DNA of 64,000 bases from Sporomusa sp. KB1 (GTDB lineage: Bacteria > Bacillota > Negativicutes > Sporomusales > Sporomusaceae). Positions 1-9,763 of the stretch are shown piece by piece. The stretch covers positions 2,410,660 to 2,474,659 of the forward strand of contig NZ_VLKC01000002.1 in NCBI RefSeq assembly GCF_007830295.1. The letters are read 5' to 3'. The notes beneath the pieces are model-generated. The model was given only the letters and a program-made list of their open reading frames with translations, made no database searches and was not told where the DNA came from. A program made the position numbers and the translations under genes. Each line of letters begins with the position of its first letter. The first letter of the stretch is position 1.

Positions 1-1
1 C

Positions 2-268
2 GATATCCTCTATACCGACGTCTGGGCTAGTATGGGTAAAGAAGGAGAACAGGCTATTCGAAAACAGGCATTTGCTGGTTTCCAAATTAATAACTCCATC
101 ATGCAGGTTGCCAAAAAAGACGCGATTGTCATGCACTGTCTGCCAGCTCATCGCGGTGAGGAAATTACTGACGATGTGATTGAAGGCCCTAATTCCGTGG
201 TATTTGACGAAGCCGAAAATAGGCTGCATGTTCAGAAGGCCATCATGGCTCTATTGATGGCAGACTGA
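2..268 (+). CDS. argF: Ornithine carbamoyltransferase, C-terminal part (5' end outside window)
   Basis: Last 88 codons of ornithine carbamoyltransferase, which makes citrulline from ornithine and carbamoyl phosphate in arginine synthesis (cytoplasm). The frame is open from base 2 and shows the family's TDVWASMG stretch and then [11 protein letters not shown], whose Cys-Leu-Pro segment contributes to the ornithine site in this family. The gene ends normally with TGA. It points into argG and argH, so an arginine cluster is clear, although a dispersed repeat separates it from argG. The N-terminal carbamoyl-phosphate domain cannot be checked here. Confidence 0.93.
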   Translation, partial: DILYTDVWASMGKEGEQAIRKQAFAGFQINNSIMQVAKKDAIVMHCLPAHRGEEITDDVIEGPNSVVFDEAENRLHVQKAIMALLMAD

Positions 269-280
269 TACAGTAGAACT

Positions 281-397
281 TGTGATAAACGCCCATCTGC
301 TTCGTTGCTCCTGCGGGGGCTTGCTTACGTACGACTGTACGCCTCGCTGCGCCTCCTCGTCGCGCCTCGCAGTTGGACATTTCTAACAAGTTCCGGC
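281..397 (+). repeat. Dispersed intergenic repeat, copy A
   Basis: About 105-115 bp of GC-rich intergenic sequence that recurs in inverted orientation at 9632-9736. Shared blocks include CATCTGC, a TACG-rich centre, CGTCCTCCT-like and GAACATTT-like stretches. It fills most of the 307-bp argF-argG gap. The rest of the gap is AT-rich and leads to the argG ribosome binding site at 561-566; I saw no T-box or clear ArgR box in it. Function unknown. Confidence 0.7.
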
Positions 398-575
398 AAT
401 TCATGACTTTTGGGGACGGGAGTACGATTTTTTCCCTATCACGGTCTCTTGTAAGCATTAGCATGCCAATCTCAATCTTTGCTACCTTTATTGCAGGAAC
501 AAAATAGCAAATAAGCGAATAAGATATAAGTTTATAGCGTATCACTAACTTAATACTCAAGGAGGAACTACATTA

Positions 576-1799
576 ATGAGTGACATTAAAAAAGTTGTAC
601 TGGCCTATTCCGGTGGCCTGGACACTTCGGTTATTATTCCTTGGCTCAAAGAAAACTATGGTTGCGAAGTCATTGCCATGTGCGCTGATGTTGGTCAGGG
701 GGATGAACTGGAGCCTGTTCATGACAAGGCTCTCAAATCAGGTGCCAGCAAGGTATATATTGAAGACTTAACGGCTGGCTTTGTCGAAGACTATGTATGG
801 CCGACATTAAAAGCCGGTGCTGTATATGAAGGGAAATATCTGCTAGGTACTTCCTTTGCCCGTCCGATTATTGCCAAAGCACTTGTGGACATTGCTATTA
901 AAGAAGGCGCAGATGCTATTTGTCATGGCGCAACCGGTAAAGGCAACGACCAGGTTCGTTTCGAGCTTACCGTCAAAGCACTGGCTCCTCATCTCAAAAT
1001 TATAGCTCCCTGGCGGATATGGAACATTCGCTCTCGCGAGGATGCTATTGATTATGCTGAAAAACATGGTATTCCTGTACCTGTTTCCAAAGCACGTCCC
1101 TACAGCATGGACCGCAACATCTGGCATTTAAGCCATGAAGGTGCTGATCTTGAGAACCCGGCCAATGCGCCCACAGATGACGTATATATGATTACGACTC
1201 CACCGGAAAAAGCGCCTGATAAACCGCTTTACATCGAAGTTGGTTTTGAAAAAGGCAATCCGGTTTCCGTTGACGGAGTTAAGCTGGATGCCGTAGCCCT
1301 TTTAACTAAGCTTAATGATATTGGTGCTGCTAATGGTGTCGGCATTGCTGATATAGTAGAAAACCGCCTTGTGGGGATGAAATCCCGCGGCGTATATGAA
1401 AATCCCGGCGGCGCGATTTTATATTATGCCCATCGCGAACTGGAATATCTGACACTTGACCGGGCTACTTTGCATTACAAAGAGCAAGTAGCTATCAGAT
1501 ATGCAGAACTGGTTTATGATGGCATGTGGTTTGCCCCACTCAGAGAAGCCCTGGATGCTTTTGTGGATTCTACCCAACAGACAGTCAGTGGTACTGTTCG
1601 GCTGAAATTATATAAAGGCAATATCATAAGTGCTGGTGCTACATCGCCGTATTCCCTCTATAACGAAAAAATCGTAACCTTTGGCGACAGTGAAGAATTG
1701 TACAACCATGGTGATGCGGAGGGCTTTATTAATCTCTTTGGCCTGCCACTCAAAGTCCGGGCCATGATGAAAGCTGAGGCTAAGAAAAACAATGAGTAA
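576..1799 (+). CDS. argG: Argininosuccinate synthase
   Basis: Condenses citrulline and aspartate with ATP to argininosuccinate, the penultimate step of arginine synthesis. At 407 residues it is full length. The N-terminal PP-loop AYSGGLDTS (residues 10-18) binds ATP, and [11 protein letters not shown] near residue 120 is another family signature. The start is set by AAGGAGG 11-17 bases upstream. Its last codons overlap the start of argH by 8 bases, so the two are cotranscribed and probably translationally coupled. The assignment is secure. Confidence 0.98.
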   Translation: MSDIKKVVLAYSGGLDTSVIIPWLKENYGCEVIAMCADVGQGDELEPVHDKALKSGASKVYIEDLTAGFVEDYVWPTLKAGAVYEGKYLLGTSFARPIIAKALVDIAIKEGADAICHGATGKGNDQVRFELTVKALAPHLKIIAPWRIWNIRSREDAIDYAEKHGIPVPVSKARPYSMDRNIWHLSHEGADLENPANAPTDDVYMITTPPEKAPDKPLYIEVGFEKGNPVSVDGVKLDAVALLTKLNDIGAANGVGIADIVENRLVGMKSRGVYENPGGAILYYAHRELEYLTLDRATLHYKEQVAIRYAELVYDGMWFAPLREALDAFVDSTQQTVSGTVRLKLYKGNIISAGATSPYSLYNEKIVTFGDSEELYNHGDAEGFINLFGLPLKVRAMMKAEAKKNNE

Positions 1800-3207
1800 G
1801 CTATGGGGCGGACGTTTCGCCAAAAGTACGGATGTAATGGTGGAGGAGTTTACCTCCTCCATTTCTTTTGATAGTCGGATGTACAGCCAGGACATTGCCG
1901 GCAGTATTGCCCATGCCACCATGTTAGCTGCCTGCGGTATAATAAGCCAGGAAGATGCTAAACTTATTATTGATGGTCTAAAAGGTATACTTGCTGATAT
2001 TGAAGCTGGTAATTTCAGCTTTGAGGTATCATTAGAAGATATTCATATGAATATTGAAAAACGTCTGACCGAATGTATCGGAGCGGCTGGCGGACGGCTG
2101 CATACAGCTCGCAGCCGCAACGACCAAGTGGCACTTGATACTCATATGTATGTGCGCGGCCAGGTCGCTGAGGTTGCCAGGCTATTATTTGACTTAGAAC
2201 AGGCTATTTTAGATACAGCCCACAAGTATCCTGAGGTGATCATGCCTGGTTACACCCATCTCCAGCGGGCACAGCCTATTTTATTCTCCCATCACATGCT
2301 GGCCTACTTCTTTATGCTTGAACGGGATTTCCGGCGTTTGGGCGGGGTATGGGAATCTGCCGATATCATGCCACTGGGGGCAGGGGCCTTGGCTGGCACG
2401 ACCTTTCCCATTGACCGGGAGCAAGTAGCGCGCGAACTCAATTTTGGCCGTGTCTATGAAAATAGTCTGGACGCTGTCAGTGATCGTGATTATATTTTGG
2501 AATTCTTGTCATTTGCGTCAATTCTGATGATGCATCTGAGTCGTCTGAGTGAAGAAATTATCCTATGGTCATCAACTGAATTTTCCTTTATTGAACTTGA
2601 TGACGCTCATTGCACCGGCTCTAGTATTATGCCGCAAAAGAAAAACCCAGATGTTGCTGAACTAGTGCGAGGGAAAACTGGCCGGGTGTTTGGTCACCTA
2701 ATGGCTATGCTGACAGTGACTAAAGGCTTGCCGCTAGCATATAATAAAGATTTGCAAGAGGATAAAGAGGGACTGTTTGATACCATTGATACCGTTAAAT
2801 TCAGTCTGACAGTCTATGCTGCGATGCTGCGCGGTATGAAGGTCAACGCGGGTGCCATGCGGCAGGCACTAAAAACCGATTTTTCCAATGCGACCGACAT
2901 GGCAGATTATCTGGTGAAAAAAGGATTACCCTTTCGGCAAGCGCATGAAGTTGTCGGTAAATGCGTAGCCTATTGTCTAAATGAGCAAAAAACATTGACA
3001 GACTTAACGCTGGAACAGTTTAAAGAATTCTCGCCTTTGTTTGCAGCCGACATTACAGATGCCATTTCCATAGAGACCTGCGTAGCGGCCCGTAACTCTC
3101 TGGGAGGAACATCGCCCACTCAGGTTGGACAAACCTTGCTTATTGCTAAGTCCGTCATGGACAAACAACAAAAACGCCTTGACATGTATACAAAAACCAC
3201 TCTATAA
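1792..3207 (+). CDS. argH: Argininosuccinate lyase
   Basis: Splits argininosuccinate into arginine and fumarate, the last step of arginine synthesis. The 471-residue protein is a typical member of the fumarase/aspartase superfamily. The flexible catalytic loop [12 protein letters not shown] lies near residues 276-287, and [12 protein letters not shown] near residue 105 is another conserved block. The ATG sits within the end of argG (8-base overlap). The following gene, ilvE, starts 35 bases later behind its own ribosome binding site. Confidence 0.98.
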   Translation: MSKLWGGRFAKSTDVMVEEFTSSISFDSRMYSQDIAGSIAHATMLAACGIISQEDAKLIIDGLKGILADIEAGNFSFEVSLEDIHMNIEKRLTECIGAAGGRLHTARSRNDQVALDTHMYVRGQVAEVARLLFDLEQAILDTAHKYPEVIMPGYTHLQRAQPILFSHHMLAYFFMLERDFRRLGGVWESADIMPLGAGALAGTTFPIDREQVARELNFGRVYENSLDAVSDRDYILEFLSFASILMMHLSRLSEEIILWSSTEFSFIELDDAHCTGSSIMPQKKNPDVAELVRGKTGRVFGHLMAMLTVTKGLPLAYNKDLQEDKEGLFDTIDTVKFSLTVYAAMLRGMKVNAGAMRQALKTDFSNATDMADYLVKKGLPFRQAHEVVGKCVAYCLNEQKTLTDLTLEQFKEFSPLFAADITDAISIETCVAARNSLGGTSPTQVGQTLLIAKSVMDKQQKRLDMYTKTTL

Positions 3208-3242
3208 TAACTATAAATATACACCCAAGGAGGCCTGTTGAC

Positions 3243-4316
3243 ATGACAGATATTGCTGTTACACTGGCTGATAAACGCGGCACACTTCCAACAGATGACA
3301 AACTAGGGTTTGGTAAGATTTTTACTGATCATATGTTTGTAATGGACTATGCCAGTGATAAAGGCTGGCATGATGCCCGTATTATTCCTTACGGAGATTT
3401 CAACATTTCCCCGGCGGCCATGGTGTTACACTATGGTCAAGCTATTTTTGAGGGAATGAAGGCATTTCGTACCGAAGATAACCGTGTTGTAATGTACCGG
3501 CCGGTAGACCATTTGAACCGTTTTAATAATTCGGCGGATATCCTAAGTATTCCGCAGATGGATGTTGACGTAGTACATACCGCTTTGAAAAAGCTTATTG
3601 ACTTGGATAAGCACTGGGTACCCAAATCATTGGGAACTTCATTATATATTCGTCCATTTGTCATTTCGATTGATCCCTATGTTGGCGTAAAAGTAGCTTC
3701 TCAGTACACCTTATTTATCATTCTTTCCCCGGTTGGTGCTTACTATGCCTCTGGTTTTAAACCTGTCAAGATTAAGGTTGAAGATCATTATGTACGTGCT
3801 GTAAAAGGCGGTCTGGGCGAAGCCAAGACTGCGGCAAACTATGCTGCTAGTCTTAAGGCCGGTGAAGTAGCTAAAAAAGATGGTTACACTCAGGTACTGT
3901 GGCTTGATGCAATTGAACAAAAATACATTGAAGAAGTTGGCACAATGAACATCTTCTTTAAAATTGATGATGAGATCATTACGCCAGAACTGAATGGCAG
4001 CATCCTAAATGGTATGACCCGTCGCTCGGTGCTCGCAGTTGCTAAAGACTGGGGCATGAAAGCTACTGAGCGCCGTATTTCCATTGAGGAAGTGTACGAA
4101 GCACATGCAAATGGCCGCTTGCAGGAAGTATTTGGCTCTGGTACGGCCGCCGTCATTTCGCCGGTTGGTGAGCTTTGCTGGAAAGGAAAGAAAATCATTA
4201 TCAACAATGGAGCAATCGGCGAAACCTCACAGAAATTATTCGACTATATAACCAGCCTTCAACAGGGGCGTGTAGCCGATAAATTTGGCTGGGTTGAAGA
4301 AGTGACGAAATTATAA
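3243..4316 (+). CDS. ilvE: Branched-chain amino acid aminotransferase
   Basis: PLP-dependent transaminase interconverting Leu, Ile and Val with their 2-oxo acids, using glutamate/2-oxoglutarate. The 357-residue length fits the larger BCAT subtype found in many Firmicutes and in eukaryotes. GEAKTAANYAAS around residues 192-203 carries the expected PLP lysine (Lys195 by position), and VFGSGTAA near the C terminus is the phosphate-binding loop. It follows argH after 35 bases with an AAGGAGG site and is closed by a strong hairpin, so it may be the last gene of the arg transcript. Confidence 0.95.
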   Translation: MTDIAVTLADKRGTLPTDDKLGFGKIFTDHMFVMDYASDKGWHDARIIPYGDFNISPAAMVLHYGQAIFEGMKAFRTEDNRVVMYRPVDHLNRFNNSADILSIPQMDVDVVHTALKKLIDLDKHWVPKSLGTSLYIRPFVISIDPYVGVKVASQYTLFIILSPVGAYYASGFKPVKIKVEDHYVRAVKGGLGEAKTAANYAASLKAGEVAKKDGYTQVLWLDAIEQKYIEEVGTMNIFFKIDDEIITPELNGSILNGMTRRSVLAVAKDWGMKATERRISIEEVYEAHANGRLQEVFGSGTAAVISPVGELCWKGKKIIINNGAIGETSQKLFDYITSLQQGRVADKFGWVEEVTKL

Positions 4317-4341
4317 ACTGATTTTTGCATATACTAGAATA

Positions 4342-4376
4342 AAATTAGGCTTGTGCCACCGGCGCAAGCCTAATTT
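4342..4376 (+). terminator. Intrinsic terminator after ilvE
   Basis: Inverted repeat with a 12-bp stem, AAATTAGGCTTG paired with CAAGCCTAATTT. It lies 26 bases past the ilvE stop and separates the amino acid genes from cdaA. Confidence 0.75.
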
Positions 4377-4528
4377 GTATAGTATCGAATAAAGAGTTTC
4401 CTACAGATATACAAATTGCCATTATAAATTTTTAATAAATACCATTTTCTTAAAAGGTTTTCCTAATAGTGGGTAGAATAAAACTATAGGTTAACCTGAT
4501 TTTTTACTCCGTGTTTGAGGTGTACAGC

Positions 4529-5344
4529 ATGATATTACAAATAAAGGGCATAATTTCTACAATTGGGTTTCTTGATATTCTTGATATTGTAATTGTCGCC
4601 TACTTTTTATATAAATTATATGTCATGATAAGAGATACCCGGGCGGTGGCGCTCTTAAAGGGCCTTGTTGTTCTGCTGCTGGCTACCATGGTCAGCCGTT
4701 GGCTGGAACTCAATGTGATTAACTGGTTGCTCCAAAAGACAATGACGGTAGTATTAGTAGCCTTGCCTGTTGTTTTTCAGCCAGAACTCAGGCGGGCATT
4801 GGAGCACCTGGGACGGGGGCGTTTTTTCCAAAATAGAACCCAGTTGAATGCGGAAGAACGGGAAAATCTCTTTCAAGAACTTGCCAGGACAGTTACTGCG
4901 TTGTCAAAAAATAAAATTGGCGCATTAATTGTGGTTGAACGGGAGACCGGATTAAATGATTATATTGAAACTGGTATCAAAGTGGATGGTTTAGTATCAA
5001 GTGAATTTTTAATTAATATTTTTATTCCGAATACACCATTGCATGACGGTGCAGTTATTGTCCGCGGCAATCGGGTGCAAGCCGCAGGTTGCCTATTACC
5101 GCTATCGGATGACAGGAGTCTGACCAAAGAATTGGGCACCAGACACCGGGCGGCTATTGGTATCAGTGAACAGACAGACGCGGTCGTCGTTGTTGTCAGC
5201 GAGGAGACAGGGATTATTTCACTGGCCCGTGGTGGACGGTTGCACAGATATATGGATGCTGAGAGTCTAAAAGAGCAGCTTGCACCGCTATTTGTGGTGA
5301 GAAGTTCTTCTCTTAGTGATCTGTTTAGCTGGAGGCCGTCATAA
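4529..5344 (+). CDS. cdaA: Diadenylate cyclase CdaA (DAC domain)
   Basis: Makes cyclic di-AMP from two ATP. Three hydrophobic N-terminal segments (residues 1-80) anchor it in the membrane and the DAC domain follows. The catalytic DGA (in LHDGAVI, near residue 172) and RHR (in TRHRAAIG, near 204) motifs are intact. I place the start at ATG 4529, behind GAGGTG with suitable spacing; a GTG at 4511 is in frame but poorly supported. The stop overlaps the cdaR start by one base. The cdaA-cdaR-glmM order is conserved in Firmicutes and ties c-di-AMP to cell-wall precursor supply. Confidence 0.95.
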   Translation: MILQIKGIISTIGFLDILDIVIVAYFLYKLYVMIRDTRAVALLKGLVVLLLATMVSRWLELNVINWLLQKTMTVVLVALPVVFQPELRRALEHLGRGRFFQNRTQLNAEERENLFQELARTVTALSKNKIGALIVVERETGLNDYIETGIKVDGLVSSEFLINIFIPNTPLHDGAVIVRGNRVQAAGCLLPLSDDRSLTKELGTRHRAAIGISEQTDAVVVVVSEETGIISLARGGRLHRYMDAESLKEQLAPLFVVRSSSLSDLFSWRPS

Positions 5345-6285
5345 TGATTGACAATTATTTTAAAAAAACCGGAGAAACTAAAAATATAGTACCCAAGATA
5401 TTGGCTATCATCATGGCTATTATTTTATGGATGTATGTAATGAATGAGCAAAACCCGCCATTTGAATCTTCCTTCATTATTCCTCTGGAGGTGCGCAATG
5501 TGGCGGCTGATTATGTGCTCTTGGACGCACCTGAGACAGTCAAGGTAAAAATTCGTGGTCCACGCAACGTGGTGGCAGGAGTACGTACCAAAGACCTGAA
5601 GGCGTTTGTTGATGCCAAGGGTCTAAGTGAAGGCAGTCACAGTATCGCCGTTAACGTTGTGATTCCTCCTAGCCTGGAACTGGTCGAAATCACTCCGGAT
5701 AAAGTGCAGTTGCGGCTTGATCCCATTATCAGTCGTCAGCTAGCTATTGAGGTGCGCTTAACTGGTACTCCTGCTCCGGGTACGGTGATAGGCAAGGCAG
5801 TGCCTGCCTATGAACGGGTTACTGTTGAGGGGCCAAAAAATGTCGTAAGCACAGTGGAAAAAGTAGTAGCAATAGTGGATCTATCATCCAAAAGTAACGA
5901 TATTACGGCAGATGTAGTGCTTACTCCGGTTAATCGTGCCAATAAAGAAGTAGAAGGTCTTACTGTTCATCCGGAAAAAATCAAAATAACCGTTAGCCTG
6001 ACAGCTGCAATCAAGAAAAAAATACTGGATATCAAGCCGGTTACTCAGGGTGAATTACCACCAGGCTTAGTCATTAAGAGTGTTGTTACAGAGCCGAATA
6101 AAGTAGAAATAACAGAAACAGCGCCAAATAAAGGTATTGACAAGCTGGATGCTATTTATACCGAAGCAATCAATTTAACCGATATCAATAAAGATACCGA
6201 CAAAGAAGTTAAGCTTCAATTACCAGAAGGCATGACTGGTACGACAGGGACAGTCATTGTGAAGATAAAAGTTGGACCACGCTAA
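5344..6285 (+). CDS. cdaR: CdaR/YbbR-domain regulator of diadenylate cyclase
   Basis: Membrane-anchored extracytoplasmic protein with repeated YbbR domains, known in Bacillus and Listeria to bind CdaA and modulate c-di-AMP synthesis. One transmembrane segment lies at about residues 18-36. Three to four YbbR-like repeats follow, marked by recurring VKVKIRGPRN and VTVEGPKNVV patterns. The ATG overlaps the cdaA stop (TAATG), implying translational coupling. The 313-residue length is somewhat shorter than four-repeat homologues. Confidence 0.9.
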   Translation: MIDNYFKKTGETKNIVPKILAIIMAIILWMYVMNEQNPPFESSFIIPLEVRNVAADYVLLDAPETVKVKIRGPRNVVAGVRTKDLKAFVDAKGLSEGSHSIAVNVVIPPSLELVEITPDKVQLRLDPIISRQLAIEVRLTGTPAPGTVIGKAVPAYERVTVEGPKNVVSTVEKVVAIVDLSSKSNDITADVVLTPVNRANKEVEGLTVHPEKIKITVSLTAAIKKKILDIKPVTQGELPPGLVIKSVVTEPNKVEITETAPNKGIDKLDAIYTEAINLTDINKDTDKEVKLQLPEGMTGTTGTVIVKIKVGPR

Positions 6286-6301
6286 AGAGGAGATAGAACT
6301 A

Positions 6302-7897
6302 TTGCTTAAAATCAGCAATTTTCGTGTACCGCTAACTGATGATACACCACTGGAACAATTAGCTGCCAGACGTCTTAAACTGGCGGCAGATACCATATGT
6401 CAAGTGGCCATTGTCCGGAAGGCCGTTGATGCCCGCCGGAAGAATACGATTACTTTTGTATATACCCTGGAGGTGGAAACAACTGTTCCCGCAGGCCAGG
6501 TTTTGGCCCGCCTATCAGGTGATAGGGATGTTATTCAGGTAACACCAATGGTTTCCGAGGATATTACCCCCGGAGAGAAGCAGCTGACAAACCGTCCAAT
6601 TGTGGTAGGTGCAGGACCGGCAGGCTTATTTACAGCGTTTATGCTGGCAAAACATGGTTATAAACCGCTATTAATTGAACGCGGTCGCAGTGTTGACCAG
6701 CGAGCCAGGGATATTGCTGATTTTTGGCATACAGGCAAGCTTGATGCAAAGAGCAATGTTCAATTTGGTGAAGGTGGTGCTGGTACTTTCTCTGATGGCA
6801 AGCTTACCACCAGGGTGAATGACCCACGGATGGCGCTGGTGATCGATTTGATGATAGCTGCTGGTGCTCCGCCGGAGATAAAATATCTCCATAAACCCCA
6901 TATCGGTACAGATAAACTAAGGCAAGTTGTCAAGAATATTCGCACCCGGATTATAGAAATGGGTGGTCAAGTTGAGTTTGAAGCAAGGCTAACAGCCATA
7001 GAAAACAAGGATGGCCGTCTGACCGGTATAACCATTAACGATAACCGCTTTCTGCCGTGTGAAGCGCTATTTCTGGCCATCGGCCATAGCGCCCGCGATA
7101 CCTATCAACTGCTCTACCAGGCGAACGTTGCGATGGAAGCCAAAGCTTTTGCTATCGGTGTTCGCATTGAGCATCCGCAGGAGTTAATTGATCGTGCACA
7201 ATATGGCAGTGCTGCCGGTCACCCCAAGCTGGGAGCGGCTGATTATGCTCTGGTGTATCAAGACCGGGCAGCCGGCCGGACCGCATACTCGTTCTGCATG
7301 TGCCCAGGCGGCTTGGTGGTTGCGGCTGCTTCCGAGGCCGGCGGGGTAGTAACTAACGGTATGAGTCTGTTCAATCGCGATTCAAAGATTGCTAATAGTG
7401 CGCTGGCTGTAACCGTCAATCCCGCTGATTTCGGGCCAAATGTACTTGATGGCATTGAATTCCAGCGCCGCTATGAACGACTGGCATTTGCTGTAGGTGG
7501 TCATAACTATCAGGCGCCTGTGCAGACGGTCGGTGATTTTTTAGCTGGTAAAAGCGGTAGTAGTAAGTATCTTGTTAAGCCCAGCTATCGTCCGGGTGTA
7601 ACGCCTGGAGACCTTAGAGAATGCTTGCCAGAGTTCGTAACAGCAACGTTGGCGAAAGCCTTGCCGGAATTTGGCCGCAAGATCAGAGGCTTTGATCATC
7701 CATCGGCTGTGCTTACCGGTGTTGAGACCAGAACTTCAGCGCCTGTCCGGATTATTCGCGGGCAGGATTTTACTTCTGTCAACACGGCCGGGCTTTATCC
7801 TATTGGTGAAGGGGCCGGTTATGCCGGCGGCATTATGAGTGCTGCCCTTGACGGGATGAATGCAGCTATCAGTTTTATTAAAGAATATACGGTGTAA
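6302..7897 (+). CDS. FAD-dependent oxidoreductase of the COG2509 type
   Basis: Predicted cytoplasmic flavoprotein of about 531 residues. After an N-terminal alpha-beta domain, VVGAGPAGLFTAFMLAKHG (about 110-128) forms the Rossmann FAD-binding loop. FGEGGAGTFSDGKL and the late IGEGAGYAGGIMSAALDG stretch are characteristic of this dehydrogenase-like family, whose substrate is unknown. I prefer TTG 6302, nine bases after AGAGGAG, giving the typical LKISNFRVPL N terminus; the in-frame TTG at 6272 lies inside cdaR. The gene sits between cdaR and glmM, where most Firmicutes have nothing. Confidence 0.8.
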   Translation: MLKISNFRVPLTDDTPLEQLAARRLKLAADTICQVAIVRKAVDARRKNTITFVYTLEVETTVPAGQVLARLSGDRDVIQVTPMVSEDITPGEKQLTNRPIVVGAGPAGLFTAFMLAKHGYKPLLIERGRSVDQRARDIADFWHTGKLDAKSNVQFGEGGAGTFSDGKLTTRVNDPRMALVIDLMIAAGAPPEIKYLHKPHIGTDKLRQVVKNIRTRIIEMGGQVEFEARLTAIENKDGRLTGITINDNRFLPCEALFLAIGHSARDTYQLLYQANVAMEAKAFAIGVRIEHPQELIDRAQYGSAAGHPKLGAADYALVYQDRAAGRTAYSFCMCPGGLVVAAASEAGGVVTNGMSLFNRDSKIANSALAVTVNPADFGPNVLDGIEFQRRYERLAFAVGGHNYQAPVQTVGDFLAGKSGSSKYLVKPSYRPGVTPGDLRECLPEFVTATLAKALPEFGRKIRGFDHPSAVLTGVETRTSAPVRIIRGQDFTSVNTAGLYPIGEGAGYAGGIMSAALDGMNAAISFIKEYTV

Positions 7898-7934
7898 TTA
7901 TTCGCACTGCAGATTGAAGGGAGTATCTATATAC

Positions 7935-9275
7935 ATGGCAAGATTGTTTGGAACTGACGGCGTGCGCGGCTTAGCTAACGCTGAACTTACCCCAGAATTG
8001 GCTTTTAAAATGGGCCGGGCGGCAACCTGCTATTTTGGCAAAGAACATCAATGTCCGGTATTTTATATTGGGCGGGATACCCGTATTTCCGGGCATATGT
8101 TGGAGGCTGCGCTCGCAGCTGGTATCTGTTCGGCAGGCGGTGAAGCTGTGCTCTTGGGCGTTATACCGACCCCGGCAGTGGCGTATTTGACCAAACAGCA
8201 TGGTGCGCAGGCTGGTGTTGTAATTTCAGCATCACATAACCCCTATCCCGATAATGGCATCAAATTTTTTGCAGGCACAGGCTATAAGCTGCCTGATGCT
8301 GTTGAGGATGAACTGGAAAAATTGATCAAAGCTGAGCCGGATACTATGCCTAGGCCTACTGCTGACGGTGTCGGCTTTATTACCTATAAGCACAATCTAT
8401 ATCAAGAATACGTCGATTACGCCTTAAAAGCAGTGGAGGGTTCGTTAAGCGGACTTAAAATTGTTATAGACTGCGCCAATGGAGCCTCCTATGAGGCAGC
8501 TCCTGCTGCCTTTAGAAAATTAGGCGCAGAGGTTATTGTTATCAATGATAAACCTGATGGCAGTAATATCAATGCCGGCTGCGGATCAACCCATCTTGAA
8601 CAACTACAGGCCGCAGTAGTTCAGAATAAGGCCGATATCGGACTGGCCCATGACGGCGATGCGGACCGCTGCCTGGCTGTTGACGAAGCCGGAGAAACTG
8701 TTGACGGTGACCAAATCATGCTTATCTGTGCACTAGAAATGCTTAGGCAAAGCACCCTGCCTGATAAAACACTAGTAGCTACTGTCATGAGCAATCTGGG
8801 CCTGCACCAGGCCATGAAAAATGCTGGTGGCAAAGTGCTTGTTACTCCAGTAGGTGACCGCTATGTGCTGGAAGCTATGCTCAAACATAACTTGGTGCTT
8901 GGCGGCGAACAATCAGGCCATATCATATTTAGTCAGTACAGTACAACCGGCGATGGTCTGATCACATCCCTAAAGCTGGCTGCAGCTTTAAAACAAAGCG
9001 GCAAAAAAATGTCACAATTAGCTCATGTAATGACCCGATTCCCCCAGCTCTTGGAAAACATTCGCGTTAAGAGCAAGCAAGGCTGGGAGAATAACACTAA
9101 GATTGCGGCCGCTATTCAGGCAGGCGAGCAGGAACTAGGTGATAATGGCCGGATACTGGTGCGGCCTTCAGGCACTGAACCCCTCATTCGCGTAATGGCC
9201 GAAGGCCCGGCGTTGCCTGACTTGGAACGCATTGTTGCTGCCATTGCCGCTGTAATTAAGCAAGAACAATCCTAA
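7935..9275 (+). CDS. glmM: Phosphoglucosamine mutase
   Basis: Converts glucosamine-6-phosphate to glucosamine-1-phosphate for UDP-GlcNAc and peptidoglycan synthesis. The 446-residue protein starts MARLFGTDGVRG at ATG 7935 behind GAAGGGAG; the longer reading frame upstream overlaps the previous gene and is rejected. The catalytic phosphoserine is Ser100 in VISASHNP. The metal loop DGDADRC and the phosphate-binding RPSGTEPLIRV at the C terminus are intact. Last gene of the cdaA operon, followed by a hairpin. Confidence 0.97.
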   Translation: MARLFGTDGVRGLANAELTPELAFKMGRAATCYFGKEHQCPVFYIGRDTRISGHMLEAALAAGICSAGGEAVLLGVIPTPAVAYLTKQHGAQAGVVISASHNPYPDNGIKFFAGTGYKLPDAVEDELEKLIKAEPDTMPRPTADGVGFITYKHNLYQEYVDYALKAVEGSLSGLKIVIDCANGASYEAAPAAFRKLGAEVIVINDKPDGSNINAGCGSTHLEQLQAAVVQNKADIGLAHDGDADRCLAVDEAGETVDGDQIMLICALEMLRQSTLPDKTLVATVMSNLGLHQAMKNAGGKVLVTPVGDRYVLEAMLKHNLVLGGEQSGHIIFSQYSTTGDGLITSLKLAAALKQSGKKMSQLAHVMTRFPQLLENIRVKSKQGWENNTKIAAAIQAGEQELGDNGRILVRPSGTEPLIRVMAEGPALPDLERIVAAIAAVIKQEQS

Positions 9276-9322
9276 ACATGATTGACCAATATAGTAAACT
9301 ATATTACAATAAGATAGATACA

Positions 9323-9352
9323 GCAAAGGAGCACTAAATAGTGCTCCTTTGC
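9323..9352 (+). terminator. Hairpin after glmM
   Basis: Perfect 13-bp inverted repeat GCAAAGGAGCACT/AGTGCTCCTTTGC with a 4-base loop, followed by an AT-rich but not purely T tract. Probable end of the cdaA-glmM transcript. Confidence 0.7.
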
Positions 9353-9440
9353 ATATGTATAGTTATTATTATTATTGGAGGTGAAAATGACAGTGGAAGC
9401 AGAATAATTACTGTATTTGTGACAAAAGCTAGTTGGAAAA

Positions 9441-9575
9441 AGCGCTGGTGCTTGGAGAGAAACCAAGCAGACGAGGGAGAGGTTTATCGAGCAGTCAGCG
9501 GATGCCTCTCGGCGACTGTCGTCGTTAGCTGACCGACAAAACTGCAAGGTGACTTGCGGAACAAAACGGCAGCAT
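9441..9575 (+). ncRNA. glmS ribozyme (GlcN6P-activated self-cleaving RNA)
   Basis: Sits in the leader of glmS and shows the conserved core: AGCGC at the cleavage site (cleavage expected between A9441 and G9442), a TGCTTGG/CCAAGCA P1 hairpin, then GACGAGG, GAGGTTTATCGA, GGCGGATGCCTC and GGTGACTT followed by AACAAAACGG. In Firmicutes this ribozyme uses glucosamine-6-phosphate as cofactor and the cleaved mRNA is degraded, lowering GlmS when product is abundant. About 185 bases, including a dispersed repeat, separate it from the glmS start. Confidence 0.93.
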
Positions 9576-9631
9576 GCAGAAAACAAAAATTTTAATAATG
9601 ACAAAACGTATTATAGGCTTAGGCTGCTTAG

Positions 9632-9736
9632 AAATGTTCAGATGCTAGGCGGAAGGAGGACGTGAACGGAGTCGTACTGGGAAGTACGTCGCAGAGAACG
9701 CCCGGACTGACAACGATGCAGATGAGCGTTTATTAG
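9632..9736 (-). repeat. Dispersed intergenic repeat, copy B (inverted relative to copy A)
   Basis: The reverse complement aligns over about 100 bp with the repeat at 281-397, with scattered substitutions and small gaps. It lies between the glmS ribozyme and the glmS ribosome binding site, so it is transcribed as part of the glmS leader. Confidence 0.65.
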
Positions 9737-9763
9737 TAGCCGTAATTAGGGAGGATTATATAT

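Noticed and set aside
243..560. 105-codon minus-strand reading frame between argF and argG
   Set aside because: It runs through the dispersed palindromic repeat, has low-complexity Ala/Arg content there and no ribosome binding site.
268..575. T-box or ArgR box upstream of argG
   Set aside because: No T-box consensus (AGGGTGG-type) and no convincing ARG-box dyad found.
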